A stretch of 64,000 nucleotides of DNA from Anatilimnocola floriformis (GTDB lineage: Bacteria; Planctomycetota; Planctomycetia; Pirellulales; Pirellulaceae): assembly GCF_024256385.1 (NCBI RefSeq), contig NZ_JAMLFW010000002.1:1612001-1676000 (forward strand), given 5' to 3'. Both the position numbers and the translations under genes were made by a program. Within the stretch, counting starts at the first letter, position 1, and the number at the start of each line of letters is the position of its first letter. Shown in pieces: positions 35,339 through 44,216 of the stretch. The notes below the pieces were generated by a model that worked only from the letters and a program-made list of their open reading frames with translations, was not told where the DNA came from and did not search any database.

Positions 35339-37405
35339 ATGGCAACGGCAGAGCTTTCCGTCGATATCGAACAACTGGCAATCAACACCATCCGCACCCT
35401 GGCGATGGACGCCGTCCAAAAGGCCAACAGCGGCCACCCCGGCACGCCGATGGCCCTCGCGCCGGTCGCCTATCAGATTTGGAACAACAACCTGCGGCTC
35501 GACCCAGCCAATCCTCTTTGGCCCTGCCGTGATCGCTTTGTGCTGTCGTGCGGCCATGCGTCGATGTTGCTGTACTCGATGATTCACCTTGCCGGCCTGA
35601 AGAAGGTCGACAAGAAGGGCGTGCAGCACGACGAGCCGGCGCTGTCGCTCGACGATCTGAAGAACTTCCGCCAACTCGGCAGCCCCTGCGCTGGCCATCC
35701 CGAATACGGTGATGCGACCGGCATCGAAATGACCACCGGCCCGCTCGGCCAAGGGTGCGGCAGCAGCGTCGGCATGGCCATGGGCGCGAAGTGGTTCGCC
35801 GCCAAGTACAACAAGCCGGGCTTCGACATTTTCGAAAACCGCGTCTACGTCCTCTGCAGCGATGGCGACATCATGGAAGGCGTGGCCTGCGAAGCCGCTT
35901 CGCTCGCTGGCCATCTGCAACTCGATAACCTGATCTGGATCTACGACGACAACAACATCACCATCGAAGGCGAAACCGAACTGGCCTTCAGTGAAGATGT
36001 CGCCACGCGGTTCCAAGGTCTCGGCTGGAACACGCTCGTCGTCGAAGACGCCAACGACCTCGGCGCCATTCAATCGGCGATCGACAATTTCAAAGGCACC
36101 AAGCACAAGCCGACGCTGGTGGTGCTCCGCAGCATCATCGGTTGGGGTTCGCCGAACAAAGCCAACACCCACAATGCGCACGGCGCCCCGCTGGGCGAAG
36201 ACGAAATCGTGCTGACGAAGCGGGCCTACGGCTGGCCGGAAACCGAGAAGTTCCTCGTTCCTGGCGAAGTTCGCAAGCACTTCGAAAAGGGGATCGGCAC
36301 CCGTGGCGGCAAGGCTCACAGCGAATGGGCTGCCAAGTTTGCCGAATATAAGAAGGTGCATGCCAAGGAAGCTGCCGAGCTCGAAACCATTTGGGCCGGC
36401 AAGCTGCCGGAAGGTTTCGACCAAGGCATTCCGGTGTTCCCCGCCGATGCCAAGGGCATGGCCACCCGCATTTCGTCGGGCAAGGTTTTGAACGGCCTGG
36501 CCAAGCATTATCCGTGGCTCATCGGCGGCTCGGCCGACCTGGCGCCGTCGACGATGACCATGCTCGAGTTCCCCGAAGCGGGCCACTTCGGCCACGAAAA
36601 CTACGGCGGCCGCAACCTGCACTTCGGCATTCGCGAGCACGGCATGGCCGCGATTTGCAACGGCTTGTCGCTGACCGGCATTCGTCCGTACTGCGCCACG
36701 TTCTTCGTCTTCACCGATTACCTGCGTCCGAGCCTCCGTCTGTCGAGCATCATGCATCGCCCGGTAACGTACGTCCTCACGCACGATTCGATCGGCCTCG
36801 GCGAAGACGGCCCGACGCATCAGCCCGTCGAACATCTCGCCGCCGCCCGCGCCATTCCTGGTCTGTCGGTGGTTCGCCCCGGCGATGCCAACGAAGTGGC
36901 CGAGTGCTACCGCGTGCTGATGAATCGGCTTAACCATCCCGCCGCCGTTGTCCTCACGCGCCAAAACGTGCCGACGATCGACCGCACGAAGTTTGCCCCA
37001 GCCGCGAACGTCGCCAAGGGTGGCTACATTCTGGCCGAAGCCAAGAGCGGCAAGCCCGACGCGATCATCATCGCCACCGGCAGCGAGCTCGACATCGGCA
37101 TGAAGGCCTGGGAACAGCTGACGGCCGACGGCGTGAATGTGCGCCTCGTCAGCATGCCGTGCTGCGAATGGTTCGAAGAACAACCGCAGCAATACCGCGA
37201 CGAAGTCCTGCCGCCGACGGTCACTGCCCGAGTGGCAGTCGAAGCCGGCATCCGCCAAAGCTGGGACCGCTACCTGGGTTTCCAAGGTCGCTTCGTCGGC
37301 ATGAACAGCTTCGGCGCGAGCGGGCCTTTCAACCTGCTCTACAAGCACTTCGGCATCACCAGCGAAAACGTCGCCACGCAAGTGAAGTCGATGCTGCAGA
37401 AGTAG
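35339..37405 (+). CDS. tkt: Transketolase
   Basis: The 688-residue enzyme starts at MATAELSVDIEQLAINTIRT. Typical transketolase features are the N-terminal SGHPGTPMALAP, the thiamine-diphosphate region SDGDIMEGVACEAASLAG (about 174-191) followed by YDDNNITIEG, then GGSADLAPST and FGIREHGMAAICNG in the pyrimidine-binding domain, and a C-terminal domain ending near FGASGPFNLLYKHFG. It transfers two-carbon ketol units between sugar phosphates in the non-oxidative pentose phosphate pathway, in the cytosol. The length matches the family. The annotated start follows a promoter and leader; the upstream in-frame extension crosses the promoter and is not used. Confidence 0.97.
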   Translation: MATAELSVDIEQLAINTIRTLAMDAVQKANSGHPGTPMALAPVAYQIWNNNLRLDPANPLWPCRDRFVLSCGHASMLLYSMIHLAGLKKVDKKGVQHDEPALSLDDLKNFRQLGSPCAGHPEYGDATGIEMTTGPLGQGCGSSVGMAMGAKWFAAKYNKPGFDIFENRVYVLCSDGDIMEGVACEAASLAGHLQLDNLIWIYDDNNITIEGETELAFSEDVATRFQGLGWNTLVVEDANDLGAIQSAIDNFKGTKHKPTLVVLRSIIGWGSPNKANTHNAHGAPLGEDEIVLTKRAYGWPETEKFLVPGEVRKHFEKGIGTRGGKAHSEWAAKFAEYKKVHAKEAAELETIWAGKLPEGFDQGIPVFPADAKGMATRISSGKVLNGLAKHYPWLIGGSADLAPSTMTMLEFPEAGHFGHENYGGRNLHFGIREHGMAAICNGLSLTGIRPYCATFFVFTDYLRPSLRLSSIMHRPVTYVLTHDSIGLGEDGPTHQPVEHLAAARAIPGLSVVRPGDANEVAECYRVLMNRLNHPAAVVLTRQNVPTIDRTKFAPAANVAKGGYILAEAKSGKPDAIIIATGSELDIGMKAWEQLTADGVNVRLVSMPCCEWFEEQPQQYRDEVLPPTVTARVAVEAGIRQSWDRYLGFQGRFVGMNSFGASGPFNLLYKHFGITSENVATQVKSMLQK

Positions 37406-37436
37406 TTCTCTGGCGAGGCGCAGCCTCCGTTATTTT

Positions 37437-37477
37437 CCCTCGCCCCTGTACTCAGGGGAGAGGGATAGGGTGAGGGG
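37437..37477. repeat. GGGGAGAGGG-type palindromic repeat
   Basis: The segment CCCTCGCCCCTGTACTCAGG followed by GGAGAGGGATAGGGTGAGGGG belongs to the same family as the inverted pair at 54821-54936. It is a dispersed intergenic repeat between two convergent genes. Confidence 0.6.
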
Positions 37478-37538
37478 CCGGCAGCTTAGCGAGACGTGGA
37501 TTAGAGCTCATCTAATCCACACCCACTTTCGGCCGCTA

Positions 37539-37874
37539 CTACGAAAAGTCCCGCAAAAACTCGCCGTAAAACTCCAGCATTTCCTCGCGCGGTTCGTCCT
37601 CCGCCTCCTCTTCGGCGATCAGTCCTTGCAGCGTGCTCTTCAAGCGACTTTTTTCTTCTTTTGTCGCGCCGCGCAGTTCGTAAGTCATGTCTTCCAAGCG
37701 GCTGAGAGCGCTGTCTGGATCCACGGTCTCGTCGTCGGCGAGTTCCAAGAATGCGGCGAGATGAATGAGCGCCGCTTCTACCGCATAGATCGTGTGTTTT
37801 GACTTCTTCGCCGCGGACTTGGCCTTTGGTTTCGCTTTGGACTTGGGCTTGGTCGCCGATTTCTTCTTGGCCAT
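37539..37874 (-). CDS. Small protein with basic N-terminal tail and acidic body
   Basis: The 111-residue product starts at MAKKKSATKPKSKAKPKAKS; an ATG 33 bases upstream overlaps the preceding gene and is less likely. The first 25 residues are a lysine/alanine tail like histone H1 or ribosome-binding tails. The rest is acidic and helical (EAALIHLAAFLELADDETVD, ending EEMLEFYGEFLRDFS). No family is recognised. It follows the PSD1-type gene by ten bases, so the two may be co-transcribed. Confidence 0.65.
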   Translation of the reverse strand: MAKKKSATKPKSKAKPKAKSAAKKSKHTIYAVEAALIHLAAFLELADDETVDPDSALSRLEDMTYELRGATKEEKSRLKSTLQGLIAEEEAEDEPREEMLEFYGEFLRDFS

Positions 37875-37884
37875 CGAGTTGTCT

Positions 37885-40863
37885 CTAGTTCTTGTGGAGC
37901 GTTTCATCGAGATTGAGCAGCACGCGCATCACAGAAGTGTAGGCGGCCTGCAGATTGCCGGGGTGCAGTTCTCGTTGCTTCTTCAGCGACTGCAGCAAGA
38001 TGCCGATGTCTTGATAGGTCGGTTGCCGCGATGTGCAGGACTGGAATGCCCACACCAGGCGAGCGCCGTCGTCTTCGTCGCGCCGCAATGCAGCGCGGGC
38101 TAGTTCTTCGGCTGCGGTCGAAAACGTCGTTTCATTGAGGAGTGTGAGGGCTTGCAACGGAGTATTGGTGCGCGAAGTGCGGACGGTGCAATACTCGCGA
38201 CTCGGTGCGTCCAGGGCGATCATGTTTGGCGGCGCGATGGTCCGTTTCCAGAAGGTGTACAAGCTGCGGCGAACTAGGTCCGCGCCGCTACCCGGTTCGT
38301 AATCGACAGCGCCGGTCAGTTCTTTCCACAAGCCGGGCGGCTGAAGTGGTTTGACCGATGGGCCGCCGATTTGTTCGACGAGCAAACCACTGGCCAGCAA
38401 GGCTTGATCGCGAATTTGCTCGGCAGATAAGCGTTGTCGTGGTCCGCGAGCGAGCAGCCGGTTTTCGGGATCGTGCTCGAGTTGCGCTGGCGAGGTGCGC
38501 GACGATTGGCGATATGTGCTGCTGGTCAGCAGTTGTCGCTGCAGCCATTTCACGTCCCAGCCGTGCGCGGGGAACTCCATGGCGAGGTAATCGAGCAACT
38601 CGGGGTGACTCGGCCATTCGCCCTGCGAACCAAAGTCTTCCGCCGTCTTCACCAGACCGGTGCCGAAATGCAGTTGCCATACGCGGTTGACCTGCACGCG
38701 CGAGGTCAGCGGATGATCCTTCGCCACGAGCCACTGCGCCAAGCCAAGTCGATTCGGCGGCGCATTTTGGGGATAGATTGAGAGCGAGGCCGGCACGCCG
38801 CTGGTCACACGCTCGCCCGGTTGATCGTATTGTCCCCGCAGCAAGATGTGCGTCTCGCGCGGCTCCTTCATTTCTTCCATCACCATGACGGTCGGCAGCG
38901 TTTCTTCAAACGCGGCAATTTTGTCACTGGCGGCGTTCAGCTCTTGGTAGGCTTTGCGCACGAAGTCGTTCGCGCCGTGCGCGAGAAAATACGCTTCGAG
39001 TTTGCGTGCTTGCCCTGGGGTGCGATCGTCTCGGTGGATCCGGCGAATTTCGGCCAGCGACTCGGCGGTTGCCAGCCAGCTGATTTCTTCCACGGTCAGG
39101 CAGGCGTTGTCGACTCGCACATTTTTCAATCCGCCACGAAATCTCGCTGCAGGACCGCCACCACCACCGATGCGCAGCGGCTGCTTGGTGTTGATCGGTT
39201 GATTGAGTTCGTCAAGCAGCACTTCCGGACGACTAAGGTTGCCATCGACATAGAGCTGAATGCCCGCTGCCGTGCGCGAGCCGTCATACGTCGCAGCGAC
39301 GTGCAACCACCGCCCGCGCGGCAGCGATTCCGCCGTTTGCACGCGCGTCGAATCGTCGAGCCAGCGTTTCACCAGATTCAACTGCAGCTTGCCGCCGACG
39401 ATGGCCAGTTGGTAGCCATCTCCTTCGGGTACATCGGTCATGCGCGAGACGATCGTGCCGCCACTCTTCTCGTCCGCGAGTTTGACCCAAGCCGACAGCG
39501 TGAACTTGTCGAGGTAACTAAAATCGGCGAGGTCGCCAGCATCGATCACACGATCGCCGGCAAACGGCTTGTCATCCAGGGGCCAATGTTTGACGAGCGA
39601 TCGATCCGGCGTAAATGAATCGGGAAGCTGAATCTCTGTTTTCGCTTCCCATTCCGCTTGTGCTTGTCCGCGCGCGCGTCGAAACGACCGCCAGTCGCGC
39701 CAGAGAGCTAGAAACTTTTTCTGCAATGCGAGCAGCTGCGCTTGCTGCTCCACCGTCGGCGCCGCGATGAACGGCGGGCTGTTGCCGAACTTCACCGCGC
39801 GGCCCTTTTCCGGCACGTTGTTGAAGAATGCCGACAGCTGATAGAACTCGCGCATCGTCAGCGGATCGAATTTGTGATCGTGACAGCGCGAGCAACCGAT
39901 CGTCAGACCGAGCCAAACCGTGCCGGTTGTCTCGACGCGATCGGCGACGTACTCGGCGGCGTATTCCTCGGGGATGATGCCCCCTTCGGCATTGCCGCGA
40001 TGGTTGCGATGAAAACCAGTCGCGATCTTTTGATCGAGAGTCGCATTCGGCAGCAGATCGCCGGCGAGTTGCTCGATCGTGAACTGATCGAAGGGGAGGT
40101 TGCGGTTGTAAGCGTCGATCACCCAATCGCGCCACCGCCACATGAAGCGTTCGCCGTCGCTTTGATAGCCGCTGGTGTCGGCATAGCGAGCCGCGTCGAG
40201 CCACGGGCCGGCCATTCGTTCGCCGTAGCGCGGCGATGCCAAGAGGCGATCGAGCGCTTGCTCATAGGCGTCCGGCGCGCGGTTGCTTAAGAACTCATTT
40301 ATCTCAGGCATCGTCGGCGGCAAGCCCGTGAGATCGAACGAGGCGCGGCGGAGCAACGTCGCTGCTTCGGCTGGCGGCGAGGGCTGTAGTTTTTCTTTTT
40401 CCAACCGCGCGAGCACAAACGAATCGAGCGGTTGATTTTGTGCGGGTGAATTTGGAACCGCAGGAATCAATGGCCGCGCTGGCGGAATGAGGGACCAATG
40501 CTTCTCCCACTTCGCACCACCGGCGATCCAGGAGCGGAGCAATTCGATTTCGCGCGGCGAGAGCGCGTGACCACTGCCGGGAGGAGGCATCTGCTCATCA
40601 GGGTCGCGACTCGTCACGCGGCGGATCAGTTCGCTTTGTTTTGGTTCGCGGGGAACAATCGCTCGCCGGCCATCGCTCGCGGCGAGGGCTGATTCCGGCA
40701 GATCGAAACGCAGATCGGCTTGCCGGTTCTTGGCATCGGGGCCATGGCAAGGAAAGCAGGCATCGGACAGAATCGGACGGATGTCGCGATTGAACTGAAC
40801 TTCGTCGGCCGCAACAGGCGCGGCCAGGAACAGCGCGACGAGGATGGAGAGACAACAACGCAT
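37885..40863 (-). CDS. PSD1/DUF1549/DUF1553 protein with cytochrome-type N-terminus and LamG domain
   Basis: The 992-residue exported protein starts at MRCCLSILVALFLAAPVAA (signal peptide). Next is a planctomycete cytochrome C domain (PSD1-type) with CFPCHGPDAK, then DUF1549 (LRRASFDLTGLPPTMPEINE, and CSRCHDHKFDPLTMREFY). A LamG-like concanavalin-type insert lies in the middle (FTLSAWVKLADEKSGGTIVS, then QLYVDGNLS). DUF1553 follows at the C-terminus (NRLGLAQWLVAKDHPLTSRV). Such proteins are encoded by large families in planctomycetes and are thought to act on polysaccharides or as redox partners; no substrate is known. This copy is not followed by a DUF1501 gene, unlike the usual pair. Confidence 0.95.
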   Translation of the reverse strand: MRCCLSILVALFLAAPVAADEVQFNRDIRPILSDACFPCHGPDAKNRQADLRFDLPESALAASDGRRAIVPREPKQSELIRRVTSRDPDEQMPPPGSGHALSPREIELLRSWIAGGAKWEKHWSLIPPARPLIPAVPNSPAQNQPLDSFVLARLEKEKLQPSPPAEAATLLRRASFDLTGLPPTMPEINEFLSNRAPDAYEQALDRLLASPRYGERMAGPWLDAARYADTSGYQSDGERFMWRWRDWVIDAYNRNLPFDQFTIEQLAGDLLPNATLDQKIATGFHRNHRGNAEGGIIPEEYAAEYVADRVETTGTVWLGLTIGCSRCHDHKFDPLTMREFYQLSAFFNNVPEKGRAVKFGNSPPFIAAPTVEQQAQLLALQKKFLALWRDWRSFRRARGQAQAEWEAKTEIQLPDSFTPDRSLVKHWPLDDKPFAGDRVIDAGDLADFSYLDKFTLSAWVKLADEKSGGTIVSRMTDVPEGDGYQLAIVGGKLQLNLVKRWLDDSTRVQTAESLPRGRWLHVAATYDGSRTAAGIQLYVDGNLSRPEVLLDELNQPINTKQPLRIGGGGGPAARFRGGLKNVRVDNACLTVEEISWLATAESLAEIRRIHRDDRTPGQARKLEAYFLAHGANDFVRKAYQELNAASDKIAAFEETLPTVMVMEEMKEPRETHILLRGQYDQPGERVTSGVPASLSIYPQNAPPNRLGLAQWLVAKDHPLTSRVQVNRVWQLHFGTGLVKTAEDFGSQGEWPSHPELLDYLAMEFPAHGWDVKWLQRQLLTSSTYRQSSRTSPAQLEHDPENRLLARGPRQRLSAEQIRDQALLASGLLVEQIGGPSVKPLQPPGLWKELTGAVDYEPGSGADLVRRSLYTFWKRTIAPPNMIALDAPSREYCTVRTSRTNTPLQALTLLNETTFSTAAEELARAALRRDEDDGARLVWAFQSCTSRQPTYQDIGILLQSLKKQRELHPGNLQAAYTSVMRVLLNLDETLHKN

Positions 40864-40926
40864 GATTCGCCCGTGGTTGGTTTGCGTCTCAGAATATCGT
40901 CTCGGCCTGGGCGTTGCGAGTTTTTC

Positions 40927-41331
40927 ATGCCGATCTTGAAGTGCGAAATTTCGCTCCACACCCAGCCGCCTGATTCCGCGCGCAACGACCGCGGCGAACT
41001 CGAGCTGCCGACCAACTGGGCCACCGCGCCGTGGGGCCGAACCTTCGATGATGCCCTCGCCGCCATTAGCGAGCTACCCGGCCTGTACACCGAACTCGAC
41101 GGCTCACTGGCCTGGAATTCCCTTCCCGGCGAAGCACGCTGGCAACTCTTCGGCTGCCTGTACGACCGCGGCGCGGAGCTGGCTTACGTCGATCTTTTCG
41201 GCACCTGCGATCGTGATTCGCTGGCTCGCTTATTCGCCTGCGTTCGCGGGTCGATCGCACCGCTGATGGTGCAAGATCGCGGACGCGGAGTGTTTTTTGA
41301 TGAGAGTGATTTTCTTGTAGGGCAGAAGTAG
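40927..41331 (+). CDS. Hypothetical protein
   Basis: The 134-residue product starts at MPILKCEISLHTQPPD, 63 bases from the divergent PSD1-type gene. It contains FDDALAAISELPGLYTELDG and WQLFGCLYDRGAELAYVDLF. It has no signal peptide or membrane helix and no recognised domain. The longer ORF start at 40720 is antisense to the PSD1 gene and was rejected. Confidence 0.6.
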   Translation: MPILKCEISLHTQPPDSARNDRGELELPTNWATAPWGRTFDDALAAISELPGLYTELDGSLAWNSLPGEARWQLFGCLYDRGAELAYVDLFGTCDRDSLARLFACVRGSIAPLMVQDRGRGVFFDESDFLVGQK

Positions 41332-41356
41332 AAGAGATCGGCAGAGATACGTCATT

Positions 41357-41554
41357 ATGCAGTTCGCGCCCGCTATGCGATTCACCACTAGCGACTTACT
41401 TCGACTCATGGCAATTGTTGCGCTCCTGTCCGCTGCCGTCGGCGCAGTGATCCGGCAGCAGTCGTTTCGAGTATGGAAGTCACGCCGTACTGGCAATGTG
41501 GCTGTCCCGGTACGTCTGTTGTCCATTCCACCGAGCCCGAATGAGCAGCCATGA
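41357..41554 (+). CDS. Small membrane protein with planctomycete FTxxDLL motif
   Basis: The 65-residue product contains MRFTTSDLLRLMAIVALLSA, a short lead followed by one transmembrane helix. This FS/FT..DLL.L...VAL pattern recurs at the start of many planctomycete membrane proteins, including DLFWLTLLAAIAIGWG in the gene at 42284-43600. The stop overlaps the next start (ATGA), so it is translationally coupled to the MKRES-family copy 3. The start may be the first ATG or the one at residue 7. Confidence 0.6.
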   Translation: MQFAPAMRFTTSDLLRLMAIVALLSAAVGAVIRQQSFRVWKSRRTGNVAVPVRLLSIPPSPNEQP

Positions 41555-41808
41555 AACGCGAATCCTATGCACCCTTGGTCGTCGCGATTGCGCTGATGCT
41601 TATTCCGGTGCTGTATGTGGGGAGTTACTTGGCGCTGGTCAATCCAAGTGGCTATGCATTTGCCACCGAAGACAATCGTATTAGGCCGTGCAATTACCGA
41701 TTAGGCGGTGAGTTCTCCGCATGGGCATACCTGCCGCTTGAAACAATCGATCGCTATTTGCGACCCCATCGTTGGGATCAAAGCGATCCGACATTTATTG
41801 ATTTCTGA
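41551..41808 (+). CDS. Small membrane-anchored protein, MKRES family (copy 3)
   Basis: The 85-residue product begins MKRESYAPLVVAIALMLIPV and has one transmembrane helix, then NYRLGGEFSAWAYLPLETID and RYLRPHRW. It aligns with the paralogues at 34.2-34.8 kb over the N-terminus and the PLE..DR..RP..W motif, but is more diverged at the DNA level. Its start overlaps the preceding small membrane protein gene by four bases. Confidence 0.8.
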   Translation: MKRESYAPLVVAIALMLIPVLYVGSYLALVNPSGYAFATEDNRIRPCNYRLGGEFSAWAYLPLETIDRYLRPHRWDQSDPTFIDF

Positions 41809-41869
41809 CAGGTCCAAGTTCCAATCGAAAACAGCCTCATCCAGGTGGCCGGTGCGGCATGGCATCAAC

Positions 41870-41898
41870 TTGACAACTTGTGTACAATTGAATACAAT
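41870..41898 (+). promoter_or_regulatory. Near-consensus orphan sigma70 promoter
   Basis: TTGACA (41870-41875) and TACAAT (41893-41898) are separated by 17 bases, an almost ideal promoter. No plus-strand gene follows before the minus-strand membrane protein gene, so it may drive a non-coding transcript. Confidence 0.65.
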
Positions 41899-41904
41899 GC
41901 AGGG

Positions 41905-41985
41905 TGCTTCGAATCCTGATCATTGACAATTTGGTTATCGACTGAGATCGCCGGCCGGTTGGCGATCGGTGACTGTTGTTTTGCT
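41905..41985 (+). ncRNA. Candidate small RNA downstream of the orphan promoter
   Basis: A transcript from the promoter at 41870-41898 would start near 41905. A hairpin follows (GATCGCC at 41946-41952 pairs with GGCGATC at 41961-41967). A T-rich run (TGTTGTTTTG, about 41974-41983) could act as a weak intrinsic terminator. The element has no known RNA family signature that I recognise; it is an inference. Confidence 0.3.
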
Positions 41986-42283
41986 GGCGCTCGGGCTGGT
42001 GGAATCGTTGTGAAACTGTTGTATTTGTGACGAAAGTGTTGTGGTAATTTTGGGGCTATTCAGCGCAACATATTGACAATGTTCTGGTTGTGAATTTCAG
42101 AAATCCGCAACAAGTGTTGTGAATGTCGACCTTGGAGGTGGGGATTGTCACATGGTCGCCGATTTCTTCGAAGTCGGTGAATGGACGTGAATCAACCGCG
42201 CGCCGCCGAAAGAGCCCCGCGACTTTCGGCTGTTTGGCGAGTGAAGGTCGCGATGGCGAGTCTGTGTTTGACGTGAGCAGTCA

Positions 42284-43600
42284 TCACTCGATAGACCGGA
42301 TGGACCAATCGGCTACGTCGTGTGGGCGAAGCCGTTCGATCTCTGCTGACAGATGGCGGACATCGAGCAGCCAGCCGTAGGTAAGCAGCAGCGCGACAGC
42401 GAGTGCAGCATAGCCGCGCCAATCGGCAAACCGCTGTAATGGTGCCTCCGGTGTAGCTTGTTGTCGCAGTCGTTGAAAGAAGGAGAAAATGAGCGATGCG
42501 GCAATAATCGCGAGCACGATAAGCACCGAATACACTGCGAAGTACTCACGCGGCCGAGGCACGCGGTTTTCCACCCAAACGGAAATTGGCTCTGAGTGGC
42601 ACAGCGTTAGACCGTCCAAGTTGCGCTCGCCTGCGATAAGCTTGTTGCTGAAAACAACGTGTAATTTGTATTGACCAGTAGCTGGCGGTGCGAGGTACTT
42701 GCGAATGTCGACTATGAACGGCGCGGCATTTCTTTCGCCGGGTTGAATGCGAGATGGATAACGGACCTTGGTGCCAAATTTGAGCATGGGATAGGTCACA
42801 TCGAAATTGGAAAGAGGCTGCCGCTTCCCTGCATCGTCAGTGAGGTAAACTTGCAGTTGCTCTTCCCGGTCGTGGTTCTGAATTCCATTTTCAGTAAACA
42901 CGACTGGTAGTTGATCCACGTTCTGGATCGTCACGGTTATCTGTGGCCGAGCGTCCGCCGTGGTGGGAGCTTCGACCAGAATTCTCAGCGGATCGGGCTG
43001 CTGCTCGCTGCGTCGCCAAGCCGTGAGTACTGGCCAGGTTTCAAAGGTGCCGAATGTACGACGCGAGGTTTCATACATCCGCGTATGCTGTTCCTGCAAC
43101 GCTGCGCTGTTGCGACGGCGCAATAACTCTGCCAGGCAGCCGTTGAATTCATCGTCTCCCCACCAGTTGGCTTCCTGCCGCAATCGCACCTGCAACTCAG
43201 CATCTGTCAATGTCCGCAAGTGCTTGTAGATCGCCTCACGCTTGACCGTTGCGGGATCCGGAGTTTTGTGGTGGTAATAATACCGTTGATAACCCTTTGA
43301 AGATGTCATCTCATGCATCAGCGGCCAGCGCTCGACGCCCCATCCAATTGCAATCGCCGCAAGCAGCGTCAGCCAGAATAAATCTCGCAAGCTTAGGCGT
43401 GGTTTTGCAGGTTTCAGCAATCCGCAGCCGAATGCTAGGCAGACCAAAAAGATAATCATGCCCAGCAGTTGGAAGACAAGCGCCAACAAGGGGAGCTTCA
43501 GCCGGAAGAAAATCGGCTGCACGCCAAACAAAGAAACCATCTGCACCAACGCGCCCGCAAACAACCACGCCCTGCGTCGCGGATCGATCTCTGGGGGCAT
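42284..43600 (-). CDS. Multi-pass membrane protein, hypothetical
   Basis: The 438-residue protein is started at MPPEIDPRRRAWLFAGALVQ; the upstream in-frame extension is arginine- and proline-rich and rejected. Two or three helices lie at the N-terminus, including RLSLRDLFWLTLLAAIAIGW, a planctomycete pattern. A soluble beta-rich middle domain follows (LRILVEAPTTADARPQITVT) with an Ig-like character, and two helices close the C-terminus (YFAVYSVLIVLAIIAASLIF; YAALAVALLLTYGWLL). No enzyme motif was found. Confidence 0.72.
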   Translation of the reverse strand: MPPEIDPRRRAWLFAGALVQMVSLFGVQPIFFRLKLPLLALVFQLLGMIIFLVCLAFGCGLLKPAKPRLSLRDLFWLTLLAAIAIGWGVERWPLMHEMTSSKGYQRYYYHHKTPDPATVKREAIYKHLRTLTDAELQVRLRQEANWWGDDEFNGCLAELLRRRNSAALQEQHTRMYETSRRTFGTFETWPVLTAWRRSEQQPDPLRILVEAPTTADARPQITVTIQNVDQLPVVFTENGIQNHDREEQLQVYLTDDAGKRQPLSNFDVTYPMLKFGTKVRYPSRIQPGERNAAPFIVDIRKYLAPPATGQYKLHVVFSNKLIAGERNLDGLTLCHSEPISVWVENRVPRPREYFAVYSVLIVLAIIAASLIFSFFQRLRQQATPEAPLQRFADWRGYAALAVALLLTYGWLLDVRHLSAEIERLRPHDVADWSIRSIE

Positions 43601-43632
43601 GACTTGCTTCCGAGCGCAGATGCCATGAGCCG

Positions 43633-44133
43633 TCAGCTGTACTTCACCGTAAACACCACTGCTTCCAGGTTCTCTGCCGCGGCGTCGAAGAAGGTGCGGA
43701 GTTGGGTGATGGCGAGCCAGAGTTCGACGAACTCCTTGTCCCCGCGGGGCTTGCTGTAAGACGCCGGCAGGTTTTGGAATTTTTCGCGGACTTCGGCTTG
43801 CTTCAGTTCGTTGAGCGTTTCGGAAACGAAGGCCACGATGTCGGGGCGGATCAGGATGGTGCTGAAGTCCGTGCCGTGGTGGAGTTGTTTGCCGCCGAGG
43901 ACGACATGGTTGCCGGGGAAATCGCCGCCGCCGGGATCGAGCTCGCCGTCGGTTGCGATGCGATGGAGTGCGTCCCACGCGCCGCCGACGTCGAGCAGGC
44001 GGCCGCTCTTCTTCATATCGGGCGCGCTCTTGAGCTCGTCCATATAAGCGGCGAGGGGGGCGTCTTCTTTAATACCGAACAAACGTTTGGCTTGTTCGCG
44101 AGCCAGCGCGAGGTAATAGCCTCGTCCTAACAC
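43633..44133 (-). CDS. DUF1877 family protein
   Basis: The 166-residue product uses a GTG start giving MLGRGYYLALAREQAKRLFG, matching the GRGxYxALT start of DUF1877 (YfbM-like) proteins; the longer ORF to 44226 is probably not used. DUF1877 features include LLDVGGAWDALHRIAT, GGKQLHHGTDFSTILIRP and FVSETLNELKQ. Structures of the family are alpha/beta and the function is unknown. It lies downstream of ispD on the same strand. Confidence 0.78.
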   Translation of the reverse strand: MLGRGYYLALAREQAKRLFGIKEDAPLAAYMDELKSAPDMKKSGRLLDVGGAWDALHRIATDGELDPGGGDFPGNHVVLGGKQLHHGTDFSTILIRPDIVAFVSETLNELKQAEVREKFQNLPASYSKPRGDKEFVELWLAITQLRTFFDAAAENLEAVVFTVKYS

Positions 44134-44216
44134 GACAGCACCTGGGGTAAGCGGGAACGAACGAAGGGGTAATGCGGGGAGGGTACGCAGCAGAGTTGGA
44201 AAATGAATTGCATGGT

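Larger units (their letters stand above)
41809..42283. other. AT-richer gene-free region with an orphan promoter
   Basis: About 475 bases between a plus-strand and a minus-strand gene. It holds a near-consensus promoter (41870-41898), a GC hairpin (41946-41967) and several GTTGTGAAT/GTTGTG repeats between 42010 and 42125. No protein-coding gene was recognised. Confidence 0.6.

Noticed and set aside
35291-37381. 696-codon minus-strand ORF opposite transketolase
   Set aside because: It mirrors the transketolase gene almost exactly and has no domain or ribosome-binding site; the antisense frame stays open because of high GC at third positions.
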